Source: CAZTHM01 sp041946825 (GTDB taxonomy: Bacteria > Acidobacteriota > Terriglobia > UBA7540). Taken from it: a stretch of 64,000 bases of DNA. Below are positions 1 to 8,831 of the stretch, one piece after another (within the stretch, counting starts at the first letter, position 1; the number at the start of each line of letters is the position of its first letter). The stretch lies in NCBI GenBank assembly GCA_041946825.1, contig JBHGBD010000006.1, positions 92,637 through 156,636 of the forward strand, given 5' to 3'. A program made the translations under genes and the position numbers. The notes under the pieces are model-generated. The model was not told where the DNA came from. It did no database searches and saw only the letters and a program-made list of their open reading frames with translations.

Positions 1-17
1 GTTCCCCGGAGAAACCC

Positions 18-284
18 ATGAAACGACTTCTACCAGCTCCACACCGCGCCATCTCGCGGACAGACCCTACGTCCCCGCGGCCGGACGAGCCCCTGATGCT
101 TTCGCCGCAAACCGCGCTGCGCATCTTGCGACGGCGCACGGGCGGGAAAATCTCCCGCCCCACGTTTTATCGCTGGCTGACCAGCGGAGCTCTCACCTCC
201 ATCCGCGTTGGGTACCACATCTACATCCCCTGGTTCGCGATGGAGGACTTCATCAAGCGATGTCTGAAAGGCGAACGCGTGTGA
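18..284 (+). CDS. Excisionase/MerR-like helix-turn-helix protein
   Basis: An 88-residue basic protein. Residues about 27-75 look like the winged helix of the excisionase/HTH_17 type: a helix around 'SPQTALRILRRR', a turn, a recognition helix around 'SRPTFYRWL', and a wing segment 'GYHIYIPW'. Such proteins bind DNA as recombination directionality factors or small regulators. The ATG at 18 has a GGAGAA Shine-Dalgarno five bases upstream, which supports this start over the internal ATG at 96. No integrase is seen beside it, but the window edge cuts the left neighbourhood. Fold class is inferred from pattern only; target unknown. Confidence 0.6.
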   Translation: MKRLLPAPHRAISRTDPTSPRPDEPLMLSPQTALRILRRRTGGKISRPTFYRWLTSGALTSIRVGYHIYIPWFAMEDFIKRCLKGERV

Positions 285-330
285 CGCGGGGGACACAACC
301 TCACTCTCCGCTTCACGGCGTCACGTCGCC

Positions 331-882
331 GTGCCACAATGGAAAGCGGCGGGCAAGAAGCCGACGCGCGCCGCGGAGCTCATGAGAAACTCGAAACCCA
401 AGAAGGCTGGCCACCCCTGGTGGAAACGCGTGCGCCGTTGGGGACGCTACATTTATCTCCGCCTGGTCCGCCAGAACGACACTCCTGACAAAGTGGCGAG
501 AGGAGTGGGGCTGGGCGTTTTTATCGGGATTTTCCCGACTTTCGGCGTGGGCACGATCCTCGCCATCTTCATCGCTTCCTGGGCAAAGTGGAACCGCGCC
601 TCCGCGGTCCTGGGTACCTTCATCATGAATCCGCTCCTCAATCCTTTCTTCATGTCGCTGAGCGTGCTGGTAGGAAACCTCTTCGTGCCGGCGGGCTCGC
701 GCATTACGGTGGAAATGTTCCGCAACGGAAAGCTCTGGCACGGTTTTCTGCACGCGATTCCCACCTATATGCTGGGGAACTTTCTGGTTTCCACTTTCTT
801 CGCCCTGCTCGCCTATGGGCTGACCCTGGAAGCCGTCAGGGAGTACCAGCGCCGGCGCGCGGCCCGCGCCGCGGCATCCTAG
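331..882 (+). CDS. DUF2062 family membrane protein
   Basis: 183 residues. The basic N-terminal ~50 residues are followed by the hydrophobic core typical of DUF2062: 'GVGLGVFIGIFPTFGVGTILAIFIA', then a conserved 'NPLLNPF'-like turn, and a third hydrophobic stretch near residues 140-163. The C-terminus is Arg/Ala-rich. Members are inner-membrane proteins of unknown biochemical role, often near glycosyltransferases. The start given is a GTG; an in-frame ATG at 382 preceded by GGAG is an equally reasonable start. The gene appears to stand alone between the HTH gene and the convergent HMA gene. Confidence 0.75.
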   Translation: MPQWKAAGKKPTRAAELMRNSKPKKAGHPWWKRVRRWGRYIYLRLVRQNDTPDKVARGVGLGVFIGIFPTFGVGTILAIFIASWAKWNRASAVLGTFIMNPLLNPFFMSLSVLVGNLFVPAGSRITVEMFRNGKLWHGFLHAIPTYMLGNFLVSTFFALLAYGLTLEAVREYQRRRAARAAAS

Positions 883-960
883 CCGCCGCTGGTCTCACGC
901 CGCAACTCTGAAAAAATATGAGTAGTCGCGGCCGGGGCAAGAGCCGCGCTGGTTGCAGGT

Positions 961-1326
961 TCAATGGACCGCTGAATCCTGGGGAACGACCTTGAAGCCG
1001 GAATCGGCGATGATCTTCGTGAAGTGGGATGGGTCCACCATGGCGGGATCGTAATCCAAGACCGCCTGCTTATCCTGAAAGCTCACCTCGGCGCGCTTCA
1101 CTCCCGGAATCTCCCGCAGAGTGTTCTGCAGCCCGGCCGCGCACATCAAGCAGTCCATGCCATCTATCTTCAGGATCAGGCGCGCGACGGGGCGACTCCG
1201 GCCCGCAGGCGCAGGAGCCTGTGCGCTCGGCTGACTCATTCGATTTCGAAAGACCGCGGCCACACCGAGGATCGCCACAAGGGCCACTGCAAGAATCAGG
1301 AAATTACGGCGTAGAGGATTTACCAT
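961..1326 (-). CDS. Membrane-anchored heavy-metal-associated (HMA) domain protein
   Basis: 121 residues: an N-terminal hydrophobic anchor or signal (about residues 7-25), a Pro/Ala linker, then a ferredoxin-like HMA domain (about 48-115). The metal site is 'GMDCLMC' with Cys59 and Cys62, matching the GMxCxxC loop that binds Cu(I) or similar soft metals in CopZ, MerP and P-type ATPase N-domains. Orientation predicts a periplasmic metal carrier, MerP-like in layout. No transporter is adjacent, so the metal and partner are unknown. The gene lies ~500 bp upstream of a divergently oriented multiheme cytochrome. Confidence 0.75.
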   Translation of the reverse strand: MVNPLRRNFLILAVALVAILGVAAVFRNRMSQPSAQAPAPAGRSRPVARLILKIDGMDCLMCAAGLQNTLREIPGVKRAEVSFQDKQAVLDYDPAMVDPSHFTKIIADSGFKVVPQDSAVH

Positions 1327-1861
1327 CGCAACCTCACTCTCCCTCAGCTCATTTTACGGCGCAATGACCCGTCAGGCATCGCCAATCGCCAGAACCCTGC
1401 GAATCAACAGTCGTCAGGTGTTTTGACGGAACCAAGGATCAATGAAGGATTCCGCAAAGCACATGGGCAGGCAGACATTGGTGCGAAATGTCGCGCACCC
1501 AAAGCGATGGGTGTGCGTTTTATTTGCGGTTCCTGGAACTGGGATACAAAATCTGCCATCTGTCAATTCTTGGTATAGAATACCCCGCTGCCCCCACTTG
1601 GCACCTTTGGAGGTTCAGACTCTAACCGAATGGCCCGGACGAGCCCGGGAAACAGACTTTTTGTCACTTCTGCACCTCGTACCTGCCCTGTGGAATCCCA
1701 CTCGTCGCTGCCTAGCCACAAGAACACTCACGTCCAAACGGGCGAGGACCTGCCTTGTGGCCAAAAAGAGGGTCGGACAAAATGGAGCATGGCATGCTTA
1801 AGGAGTACCGGGGATCTGTGAACTTGGACCGCAACTATCGCGCAGCGTGCGGGAGAACCTT
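1327..1861. other. Intergenic region upstream of the decaheme cytochrome
   Basis: About 535 bp between the HMA gene and the cytochrome gene. The open frames crossing it (for example 1442-1801) have no recognisable domain and no good ribosome-binding site, so I read the region as leader DNA. It holds a candidate stem, GCCACAAG at 1715-1722 pairing with CTTGTGGC at 1754-1761, and near-duplicate 13-mers at 1680-1692 and 1748-1760. Both lie less than 150 nt before the cytochrome start and could be part of a 5' leader. Confidence 0.35.
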
Positions 1862-2923
1862 ATGAAAAAACTCATCGTTAAGTTCGGGTCGCGGCTCCAA
1901 TTGGCAGGGTTTGTGGCGGTCGCGACTCTGAGTTCGGGCCTCGTCATGGCACAGCGACAACCGGCCGCGACAGAGCCTTCGTCGGTGGCCTGGAAAGCGC
2001 CCGTTGAGGGCACTGCCGCCGACTATATTGGAGAAGAAACCTGCGCGGGGTGCCATGCCGACCAAGCCAGGCAATTTGCCAAGACGGTCCACGCGCACGC
2101 CGCGGTTGAGGGTGTGAATTACGGAACCGGCTGCGAATCCTGTCACGGGCCCGGCAAGGCTCACGCCGAACACCAAATGGAAGCGGGAGGAGATGCCGCC
2201 AAGCTCGAGGCCGGCAAGAAGCTTATCTACGGCTTCCACGGCAAGCCTGAGGAGAACGCCGCGCGTTGTCTGGCGTGCCACAGGACCAGCCGGGACCAGG
2301 ATCTCTTCAATCGCTCCGAGCACAAGCTGCAGGGAGTCTCTTGCGACCAGTGCCATTCGGCGCACCTGCTGGAGCGCACGTCGAAGCGTGAGCGCGCGGT
2401 GACATCGGTCGCTCAGTCCACATTCTTTTCAGTTCCGAAACTCACCGAGGAAAACCGCTGGCTGAGCCAGAGCCTGTTGCGGAAGACGCAGCCGGACCTC
2501 TGCTTTACCTGCCATCGCACCATCCAGGCGCAATTCGCCCTGCCCACGCACCACCGCGTCCCGGAAGGCTTCATCAAATGCACGGATTGCCATAATGCTC
2601 ACGGCACGCTGCAGCGGCCGCTCCTGAAAAAGTCCAACTGGGAAGCCTGCGTGGCCTGCCACGCCGAGAAGCGCGGGCCCTTTGTCTTTGAGCACGCGGC
2701 GGTCAAGGTGGAAGGCTGCACGATCTGCCACACGCCACATGGAAGTGTGACGCGCAATCTTCTCACCCGGCGCGAGGATCGTTTTACGTGCCTGGAGTGC
2801 CACGTCGATCCGCATGCCGCCAACGTCCCGCATGGCCGCCTGGGCTTCCAGACGCGCGGCGAATGCGTGCGGTGCCACGTGATGGTCCACGGGTCGAACG
2901 TCAGCGAATTCTTCCTGCAGTAG
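1862..2923 (+). CDS. Decaheme c-type cytochrome, DmsE/MtrA-like
   Basis: 353 residues with a signal peptide (basic n-region, hydrophobic core about 10-28, cleavage near 'VMA-Q'). Ten CXXCH haem-binding motifs are visible, with first cysteines near residues 61, 91, 136, 161, 214, 240, 263, 286, 310 and 335. Length and haem number match the periplasmic decaheme cytochromes MtrA, PioA and DmsE that sit inside an outer-membrane barrel and carry electrons across it. The ATG at 1862 is preferred over the GTG at 1847 because GGGAG lies just upstream of it and the signal peptide begins there. The MtrB/PioB-like gene starts nine bases after the stop, so the two form an operon. Confidence 0.9.
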   Translation: MKKLIVKFGSRLQLAGFVAVATLSSGLVMAQRQPAATEPSSVAWKAPVEGTAADYIGEETCAGCHADQARQFAKTVHAHAAVEGVNYGTGCESCHGPGKAHAEHQMEAGGDAAKLEAGKKLIYGFHGKPEENAARCLACHRTSRDQDLFNRSEHKLQGVSCDQCHSAHLLERTSKRERAVTSVAQSTFFSVPKLTEENRWLSQSLLRKTQPDLCFTCHRTIQAQFALPTHHRVPEGFIKCTDCHNAHGTLQRPLLKKSNWEACVACHAEKRGPFVFEHAAVKVEGCTICHTPHGSVTRNLLTRREDRFTCLECHVDPHAANVPHGRLGFQTRGECVRCHVMVHGSNVSEFFLQ

Positions 2924-2932
2924 GGAGGCCTT

Positions 2933-5002
2933 ATGAGATTGCCATCCTTCCGTCTTTCTATTTTGGTCCTCAGCGCTGGGCTGCTTCCTCTGGGACTCCT
3001 TGCCCAGGACAATCCACCCGAACAGGTGGAGTTGGGACCCTTTGATGCCCAGGGCTCGGTGACGGTGGGCTACCGCTTCACGGACATCGGCGGCCGGCGC
3101 GAGAAATTCACGGAGTTGTTCGACCTGCGCCGGGGCCCGCGGGTTTTGGACTTCAACCTGATGGGCAAGACCGCGCCCGGCACGGATATCTTCGCGGACA
3201 GCTTTTCGGTCAGCGCCAGCGGATTGGGGGGCGAGCCGTTTTCCGGAGGACAGCTCGACATGCGCAAGGAGAAGCTCTACGACTTGCGGATCAACTACCG
3301 GCAGAGCTACTACTACTGGGACAGGAACGACAGCGTGATTCCCCCCTCGCCCACGGGAATCGCCGGAGTCGGGCCCATGCAAGGCTTGACGACCAACCAC
3401 AATTGGGCGACGGTGCGTCGGTTCGGGTCGGCCAACCTGGCCATCCACGCCACGGATAATCTCCGCTTCCTCTTCGAGTACGGACGCAACAGCCGCCGCG
3501 GTGTGAACTTCACCACACGCACCATGGACTACTTCGGGAACGAAGAACCCTGGGGCGCCTTCGAGCGTGCGAACCCCTATTACGTGGACGCGCCCATGAA
3601 CGACTCGCTCTGGCGCACCACCGGCGGCATCAGTTACAGCCCGCGGAACTGGAATTTCCATTACCGCCTCGGCTACCAGAAATTCTGGCAGGCGACCGAC
3701 TGGTTCAACCCGACCTCGCCCGAGCGCAGCATCAATACCAGCGCGGGAGCAACCGCCAATGAACTCCTGGATTTCGCCCGGTGGTCTCAGACGCGCGAAC
3801 TCAAGACCCCGGTCAGCGAATTCTCCTTCAACGGGCATCCCCATGAGCGCCTCGACATTCGCGGCGGCTACATCTTCTACCGCTACAAAGGCCCTGCGGC
3901 GATGAGGTCGGTGTTCCAGGGCGACGCGCGCACGAATTCCGGTGGGACGGCTTTCGCCCCTTATACCATCACGTATGACAGCCAGGCTGAACTGAGCGAG
4001 CCGAATCACGTCGTGGACAGCGGATTCTCGCTCAAAATCAAGGATTGGTGGAACCTCCACACCGATTATCGCTATTCACGCTTCGTCGTGGACAGCGCGG
4101 CGACTTTCCATAGCCTGCGCGATTACACCACGGAGTCGGAGGGAGAGGTCAACAACCAGTGGAAACTCGGCATGCATCTGTTGGATATGAACATGGAATT
4201 CCTGCCCACGCACGGACTCATCATCCGTTCGGGCATTCGCTATTTGAAACGCGACATCGAGGTGCTGGAAGACGGCGAGGTCGATGATGTCCGCACCAAG
4301 CGCATCAAGACCGTCTGGCCCACCCTCAGCGTCTTCTACCAGCCGGTGAAAAGGTTCAGCGTGCGCGGTGACTTCCAGAGCATCACCAGTGGCGCCTCCT
4401 ACACCCGCATCAGTCCCCACACCGACGTCGGCTCGCGTTTTGTATTTCGGTACAAGCTGACGGACAAAATCAGCATCGAGGACAATCTGGTGCTGCGCAA
4501 CCGGAAATTCCTCGAGACCGATTTTCGCAACAATCTCCACCTCAACGCCTTCAACATTGCCTACGATATGAACGAACGCTTCGGCGTGTACGGCGGGTTC
4601 AGCTACGACAGTTGGTTCGCCACGGCCTCGGTGGAATTCATCCGGGGGACTCCTCCGCCGCAGCAGACCTGCACGACTCTTAATCCTTGCGTCGTCACCT
4701 GGCGCGACCAGACGGTCAACCGCGTTTGGACGGCCGGATTCACCCTCAAGCCCTATCGGCGCCTAGGCATTGATTTCAGCGGGAATTACGTACGCACGAC
4801 CGGCGCGGGCGAGATCACCGGCGAACCGCCCTACTTCGGCCCAATGACCTGGCCGTTGGCGACCGGTTCGGTCTATTACGATTTCCCCAGAGTCGGCCGC
4901 TTCGCGATCGATCTCCAGCGCACGTACTATCTGGAGGAAATCATCCGCGGCAACGACTTCCAGGCCAGTTTGCTGACCATCCGCTGGACGCGGGATTTCT
5001 GA
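2933..5002 (+). CDS. MtrB/PioB-like outer-membrane beta-barrel protein
   Basis: 689 residues with a signal peptide (1-24, ending 'LLAQ'), then alternating polar/aromatic strands throughout and a C-terminal Phe ('WTRDF'), as in outer-membrane barrels recognised by BAM. Length and linkage to a decaheme cytochrome match the MtrB/PioB family, whose barrel sheathes the cytochrome. The N-terminal CXXC seen in Shewanella MtrB is not visible; the only paired cysteines are in 'TCTTLNPC' near residue 580. GGAGG precedes the ATG. No MtrC-like surface cytochrome follows. Family assignment rests on architecture and context rather than on an alignment. Confidence 0.8.
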   Translation: MRLPSFRLSILVLSAGLLPLGLLAQDNPPEQVELGPFDAQGSVTVGYRFTDIGGRREKFTELFDLRRGPRVLDFNLMGKTAPGTDIFADSFSVSASGLGGEPFSGGQLDMRKEKLYDLRINYRQSYYYWDRNDSVIPPSPTGIAGVGPMQGLTTNHNWATVRRFGSANLAIHATDNLRFLFEYGRNSRRGVNFTTRTMDYFGNEEPWGAFERANPYYVDAPMNDSLWRTTGGISYSPRNWNFHYRLGYQKFWQATDWFNPTSPERSINTSAGATANELLDFARWSQTRELKTPVSEFSFNGHPHERLDIRGGYIFYRYKGPAAMRSVFQGDARTNSGGTAFAPYTITYDSQAELSEPNHVVDSGFSLKIKDWWNLHTDYRYSRFVVDSAATFHSLRDYTTESEGEVNNQWKLGMHLLDMNMEFLPTHGLIIRSGIRYLKRDIEVLEDGEVDDVRTKRIKTVWPTLSVFYQPVKRFSVRGDFQSITSGASYTRISPHTDVGSRFVFRYKLTDKISIEDNLVLRNRKFLETDFRNNLHLNAFNIAYDMNERFGVYGGFSYDSWFATASVEFIRGTPPPQQTCTTLNPCVVTWRDQTVNRVWTAGFTLKPYRRLGIDFSGNYVRTTGAGEITGEPPYFGPMTWPLATGSVYYDFPRVGRFAIDLQRTYYLEEIIRGNDFQASLLTIRWTRDF

Positions 5003-5010
5003 GAAATTCG

Positions 5011-5047
5011 GAGCGCAGGCGTCGCGACTTCCGTGCCGCCTGCGCTC
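5011..5047. terminator. Hairpin between convergent genes
   Basis: A perfect 11-bp inverted repeat (5011-5021 with 5037-5047, 15-nt loop) begins eight bases after the barrel gene stop and lies before the convergent methyltransferase stop. No T-run follows on either strand, so it may be a bidirectional weak terminator or a 3'-end stabiliser. Confidence 0.55.
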
Positions 5048-5058
5048 ACTCGTGGGAG

Positions 5059-5718
5059 TTACTGAGGCCCCGAGGCTGGCGCGGTCGCGCGATAGCAGGC
5101 CGTCCGCGCAAAGAACAGGGATCCATGGCTGACCTCGCGTGGGTCCTCAAGCCCTACCTTTTCCATCAACTTCGGAATTCCACCTTCGTAGTTGTCCTTC
5201 AAGCGATGAGATGAGTGCAGCCTGCGCACGAGGAATCCGCGCGAGCCGGACTTGGGCCCGCCGAAATCGAGCAAGTGGAGTGAGCCGCCGGGCTTCAGCG
5301 CGCGCCGCACTTCGCGGAACGTAAGCTCCTTCACGTCTTCGTCGAGGTGGTGAAACATGAAGGACGAGAACACGCGATCGAAATAGGCATCGGCATAGGG
5401 GAGCCTGTCCGCAAAACCTTGGTCGAGTTGTATCGAGACCCCGACCCGGGCTGCCTTCCGTCGGGCGCGGGCAAGAGCTCTCGCATCCGGATCGAGCCCA
5501 ACGACTTCGACTCCGGGATGGAGCTGCTTGATCATTAGAACCACTTCGCCGGTGCCGCAGCCGATTTCGAGAACCCGCTGACCCGCCTGCAGCGCCGCCT
5601 GGTCAATCAATGCTCTCCTGGCGCGGTCGCCCCCCAGGAGCTTCACAAAGGGGTCGTAGAACGGCAGAAACCAGTCGTGCCCCGCTGCGGGAAGATACAC
5701 TTTGTGACTCCTATTCAT
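5059..5718 (-). CDS. Class I SAM-dependent methyltransferase
   Basis: 219 residues. Motif I 'VLEIGCGTGEV' (about residues 43-53) binds S-adenosylmethionine, and 'VVGLDPDA' gives the acidic residue after strand 2. 'FSSFMFHHL' and 'LKPGGSLHLLDFGG' match motifs II and III of the Methyltransf_11/UbiE-like group. The frame extends 55 codons upstream, but that extension overlaps the 3' end of the FG-GAP gene and is low-complexity Arg/Gly; the ATG at 5718 is the likely start, 26 bases after the upstream stop, suggesting co-transcription. The substrate cannot be told from the sequence. Confidence 0.8.
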   Translation of the reverse strand: MNRSHKVYLPAAGHDWFLPFYDPFVKLLGGDRARRALIDQAALQAGQRVLEIGCGTGEVVLMIKQLHPGVEVVGLDPDARALARARRKAARVGVSIQLDQGFADRLPYADAYFDRVFSSFMFHHLDEDVKELTFREVRRALKPGGSLHLLDFGGPKSGSRGFLVRRLHSSHRLKDNYEGGIPKLMEKVGLEDPREVSHGSLFFARTACYRATAPASGPQ

Positions 5719-5744
5719 CGGTCCTCTCGATTCCCAGGCTGAGG

Positions 5745-7025
5745 CTACTTCTGGTTTTCGTACCAAACAACGTTTCCAGTGGAAGCGCCGATCGCCACGA
5801 TGTCCGCGCGGCCGTCCTGATTGACGTCCGCGACGACGACACAGGAAGCGGCCATATGGGTGTCCAGCGTCTGGCGCGTCCACTTCGTGCTCGAAGCGTC
5901 GGCGATATAGACGTGCAAGCTGGTACCCGGCCCGCGGTAGCCTGCCACGATTTCGTCGCTGCCGTCGCCATCAAGGTCGGCAACGGCCAGCGCATGGCCG
6001 TCGCGGAAGGTATCGTCAATGACGTGGCGCGTCCACAATTCACCGGGTCTGCCTTCGAAATAGACAACAACCTGTTCGCCGTGCCAGGGTTCGATGGTGG
6101 CGAGAAATCGTCGGCCGTGGACTTTGCCGACCGCAATCTCACTCGCCCCGCGGCGCGGCTTGGAATGCTGATCGCCTTCGGCGAGACGAGTCTTGGTCCA
6201 CCGCAAGGCGCTGCCACTCCCCGTGGAGCGAAACAGGTGGACACCTTCGAAGCTCGCCGTGAGAATCTCGTCTCGCCCGTCGCCGTCCCAATCCACAATG
6301 CAGATGCCGTGCATGACCGTCAGCGAGTCGTCAATCAAGTGCGCCGTCCAGTGGCTATGCTTCTGGACGGCGGCGACGGCATGACCTGTCAGCAACGTTT
6401 CGGGCGGCTCAAACCAGGTAAGCGGCGCCCCCACCTTATAATCGGGCGGTTCCGCGCCGGCACCCAGCAGCGGGGCGTCGACCAGCGCCAAGCGCCCGCT
6501 GCCCTCCAGATCCGCCCAGCGCAAGCGGTGCGACGTGGGTATCTGACCAATCGGCGTCAGCGACCATTCCTCATCCACTGAACTCCGCGGCGTCCCCCAC
6601 CAAACATCTCCGCCGCGGCGGCTGTCTTCGAGCGCGAATTCCGACGCCAGCGCCAGCCCGTGCGCGGGATAGCCCTCGCGAAAGATCGGCGCGAGACTGA
6701 TGTTGCGTTGTGTCCTCGTGGTGATGGGGCGGGCTTTCCAGGAAGGGTTCTCGTACCACTCGACGATGCTCGCTTCCGAACTCAACGCGAGGATGTCCGG
6801 CCGGCCGTCGGCGTTCACGTCCGCGATGGCCACCTGGTATCCGCTCGGAATCCTGGCAACGACATGCGTTTGCCACCGGAGCGGCCTGGGCGTTTCGAGT
6901 GCCGCACGACCGGGCGCAAGGCCGGCCGCAGTCAGTGCCAAGGCAAGAACTGGGAGCCCCGCCGCCACGACGAAGCTTCGCCGTGAATTCAGCCTCCCAA
7001 CTCGCGAATGGCGGCCGGCCCTCAT
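5745..7025 (-). CDS. Exported FG-GAP/VCBS repeat protein
   Basis: About 426 residues from the ATG at 7025, with an N-terminal signal ('RRSFVVAAGLPVLALALTAAG', possibly Tat because of its twin arginines). At least four Ca-binding FG-GAP-like loops are visible: 'DVNADGRPDI', 'DWDGDGRDEI', 'DLDGDGSDEI' and 'DVNQDGRADI', spaced as blades of a beta-propeller. Such proteins are secreted or periplasmic and often act in carbohydrate binding or adhesion; no enzyme signature is seen. Followed after 26 bases by the methyltransferase gene. Confidence 0.8.
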   Translation of the reverse strand: MRAGRHSRVGRLNSRRSFVVAAGLPVLALALTAAGLAPGRAALETPRPLRWQTHVVARIPSGYQVAIADVNADGRPDILALSSEASIVEWYENPSWKARPITTRTQRNISLAPIFREGYPAHGLALASEFALEDSRRGGDVWWGTPRSSVDEEWSLTPIGQIPTSHRLRWADLEGSGRLALVDAPLLGAGAEPPDYKVGAPLTWFEPPETLLTGHAVAAVQKHSHWTAHLIDDSLTVMHGICIVDWDGDGRDEILTASFEGVHLFRSTGSGSALRWTKTRLAEGDQHSKPRRGASEIAVGKVHGRRFLATIEPWHGEQVVVYFEGRPGELWTRHVIDDTFRDGHALAVADLDGDGSDEIVAGYRGPGTSLHVYIADASSTKWTRQTLDTHMAASCVVVADVNQDGRADIVAIGASTGNVVWYENQK

Positions 7026-7358
7026 CGCCGCCAGTGTAACTCCAAAAGTCATCGAGAAGGTTGTCGTTCAGCGGTAACGTGTGTGTCCCGGAAGCGCAGA
7101 AGACCCGGCTACTTCGTCGTGATGGCCAACCTCCGCGTTTGATAGGCTGCGAGGCAGCGCGTATAATCATCAGGCGGGGCTTGTCTGCCGGAATTCAGGT
7201 GAAACCCAGTCGCGACCGTAGATCGAGTCCCCATCATCTCTGCTTATGATATGAGAAAAACTATAAATTTGACTAAAGCGGCCGCACGCCCTCAGAATAA
7301 CTAAGCTTGACCGCGGAAGAAGCTTTCTGCCGCGTCACGAAGCTCAGAGGAAGCAACA
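7026..7358. promoter_or_regulatory. Divergent upstream region of leuC with candidate promoter
   Basis: About 330 bp without a gene. A candidate plus-strand promoter is TTGACT at 7269-7274, an 18-nt spacer and CAGAAT at 7293-7298, preceded by an A/T-rich tract (about 7248-7270) resembling an UP element. No leucine-rich leader peptide or attenuator hairpin was seen. A GAGGAAG Shine-Dalgarno precedes the leuC ATG. The promoter call is by motif only. Confidence 0.35.
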
Positions 7359-8783
7359 ATGCCAGCACGCACGATGTACGAAAAAATCTGGAATACTCAC
7401 CTGGTCCACGAAGAACCCGGCCAGCCGGCGCTCATCTATATTGACCGCCACCTGGTGCACGAAGGCACTTCGGCACAGGCGTTCGCGGGCCTGAAGGCCG
7501 CGGGGCGTAAAGTGCGGCGGCCCGATCTCACCTTCGCCACGATGGATCACTCGGTCCCTACCAAGGACCGCGAACTGCCGCTGGTGGACACGGTGGCGGC
7601 GGAACAGTTTGCCGCCCTGGACCGCAACTGCCGCGAATTCGGCGTGATGCTCTTCAACATGCAGAGCCGCAACCAGGGCATCGTGCACGTGATTGGCCCC
7701 GAGCTTGGCATTACGCAGCCCGGCCAGACCATCGTTTGCGGCGACAGCCACACCGCCACACACGGTGCAGTGGGCGCGCTGGCTTTCGGCATCGGCACCA
7801 GCGAAGTCGAGCACGTGCTGGCCACGCAGTGCCTGGTGCAATACAAATCGAAGACGATGCTGGTGCGCGTCGAGGGGAAACGCGCGTCCGGCGTCACGGC
7901 CAAGGATTTGATTCTCGCCATCATCGGCAAGATCGGAATCTCGGGCGGCAACGGTCACGTGATCGAGTACGCCGGCGAGGCCATTCGCGCGCTCTCGATG
8001 GAAGGCCGCATGACGGTCTGCAACATGTCGATCGAAGGCGGCGCGCGCGCCGGAATGGTGGCGCCCGACCCGACCACGTTTTCCTACCTCGAAGGACGTC
8101 CGTTCACGCCGCGCGGCAAGGATTTTCAGATCGCTGTCGATTATTGGAAGACATTGGCGACCGATGACGGCGCGCGCTACGACCGCGTCGTCGAACTCGA
8201 CGCGGCGCGTATCGCGCCGCAAGTGACCTGGGGCACGAATCCCGGCATGGTGACGGACGTGACGGGTAGCGTTCCTGATCCGACTTCGTTTCGCGATCCG
8301 GTGGACCGCGAGGCGGCTGGCCGCGCGCTTGAATACATGGGCCTCCAGCCGGGCACGCGCATCACCGATATTCCGCTCGACATGGTCTTTATCGGCTCGT
8401 GCACGAACTCGCGCATCGAGGATTTGCGCCTGGCGGCCCGCGTCGTGGCCGGGAAAAAAGTTTCGCGGTCGCTCAAGGGCGCGCTGGTGGTGCCCGGCTC
8501 GAGGCAGGTGAAAGCCGCTGCTGAAAAAGAAGGACTCGACCGGATTTTCCGCGACGCCGGGTTCGAGTGGCGCGACGCCGGATGCAGCATGTGCATCGCC
8601 ATGAATCCCGACGTGCTCCCCAGCGGCGAGCGCTGCGCCAGCACGTCGAATCGCAACTTCGAAGGACGCCAGGGCAAGGGCGGCCGCACGCACCTCGTCA
8701 GCCCCATGATGGCCGCCGCGGCGGCGATTGAGGGGCACTTCGTGGATATTCGGCAGTGGAACATCGGAACGAGTGACATGTGA
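7359..8783 (+). CDS. leuC: 3-isopropylmalate dehydratase large subunit
   Basis: 474 residues, the normal length for LeuC. It isomerises 2-isopropylmalate to 3-isopropylmalate in leucine biosynthesis, using a [4Fe-4S] cluster together with LeuD. Seen directly: 'GDSHTATHG' near 128, 'GTSEVEHVLATQ', cluster ligands Cys348 ('GSCTNSR'), Cys409 and Cys412 ('AGCSMC'), the 'GERCASTSNRNFEGRQG' substrate region, and the 'LVSPMMAAAAAI' C-terminus. The stop codon lies inside a heptad repeat tract. leuD follows, but only after an intervening exported-protein gene. Confidence 0.96.
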   Translation: MPARTMYEKIWNTHLVHEEPGQPALIYIDRHLVHEGTSAQAFAGLKAAGRKVRRPDLTFATMDHSVPTKDRELPLVDTVAAEQFAALDRNCREFGVMLFNMQSRNQGIVHVIGPELGITQPGQTIVCGDSHTATHGAVGALAFGIGTSEVEHVLATQCLVQYKSKTMLVRVEGKRASGVTAKDLILAIIGKIGISGGNGHVIEYAGEAIRALSMEGRMTVCNMSIEGGARAGMVAPDPTTFSYLEGRPFTPRGKDFQIAVDYWKTLATDDGARYDRVVELDAARIAPQVTWGTNPGMVTDVTGSVPDPTSFRDPVDREAAGRALEYMGLQPGTRITDIPLDMVFIGSCTNSRIEDLRLAARVVAGKKVSRSLKGALVVPGSRQVKAAAEKEGLDRIFRDAGFEWRDAGCSMCIAMNPDVLPSGERCASTSNRNFEGRQGKGGRTHLVSPMMAAAAAIEGHFVDIRQWNIGTSDM

Positions 8784-8796
8784 CGAGTGACGAGCG
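8771..8796. repeat. Heptad repeat tract at the end of leuC
   Basis: Units GAGTGAC, ATGTGAC, GAGTGAC, GAGCGG with a 7-nt period, overlapping the leuC stop. This tract is the inverted complement (about 21 of 26 positions) of the tract at 9238-9272. Confidence 0.75.
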
Positions 8797-8831
8797 GTAA
8801 GGAGCGAATTGGCTCGCCCGAGGGAGTTACG

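Noticed and set aside
18..284. Evidence of an integrated element at the left edge
   Set aside because: An excisionase-like protein alone, without integrase or attachment repeats, does not support a mobile element call.
1442..1801. Possible 119-codon gene before the cytochrome
   Set aside because: No ribosome-binding site, no domain, atypical composition with many Trp/Cys/Arg; read as leader DNA.
2429..4060. Long minus-strand open frame opposite the decaheme and barrel genes
   Set aside because: It is the antisense of two strongly supported genes; the protein is Arg/Val/Ala/Glu-rich without domains, as expected from GC-rich codon bias.
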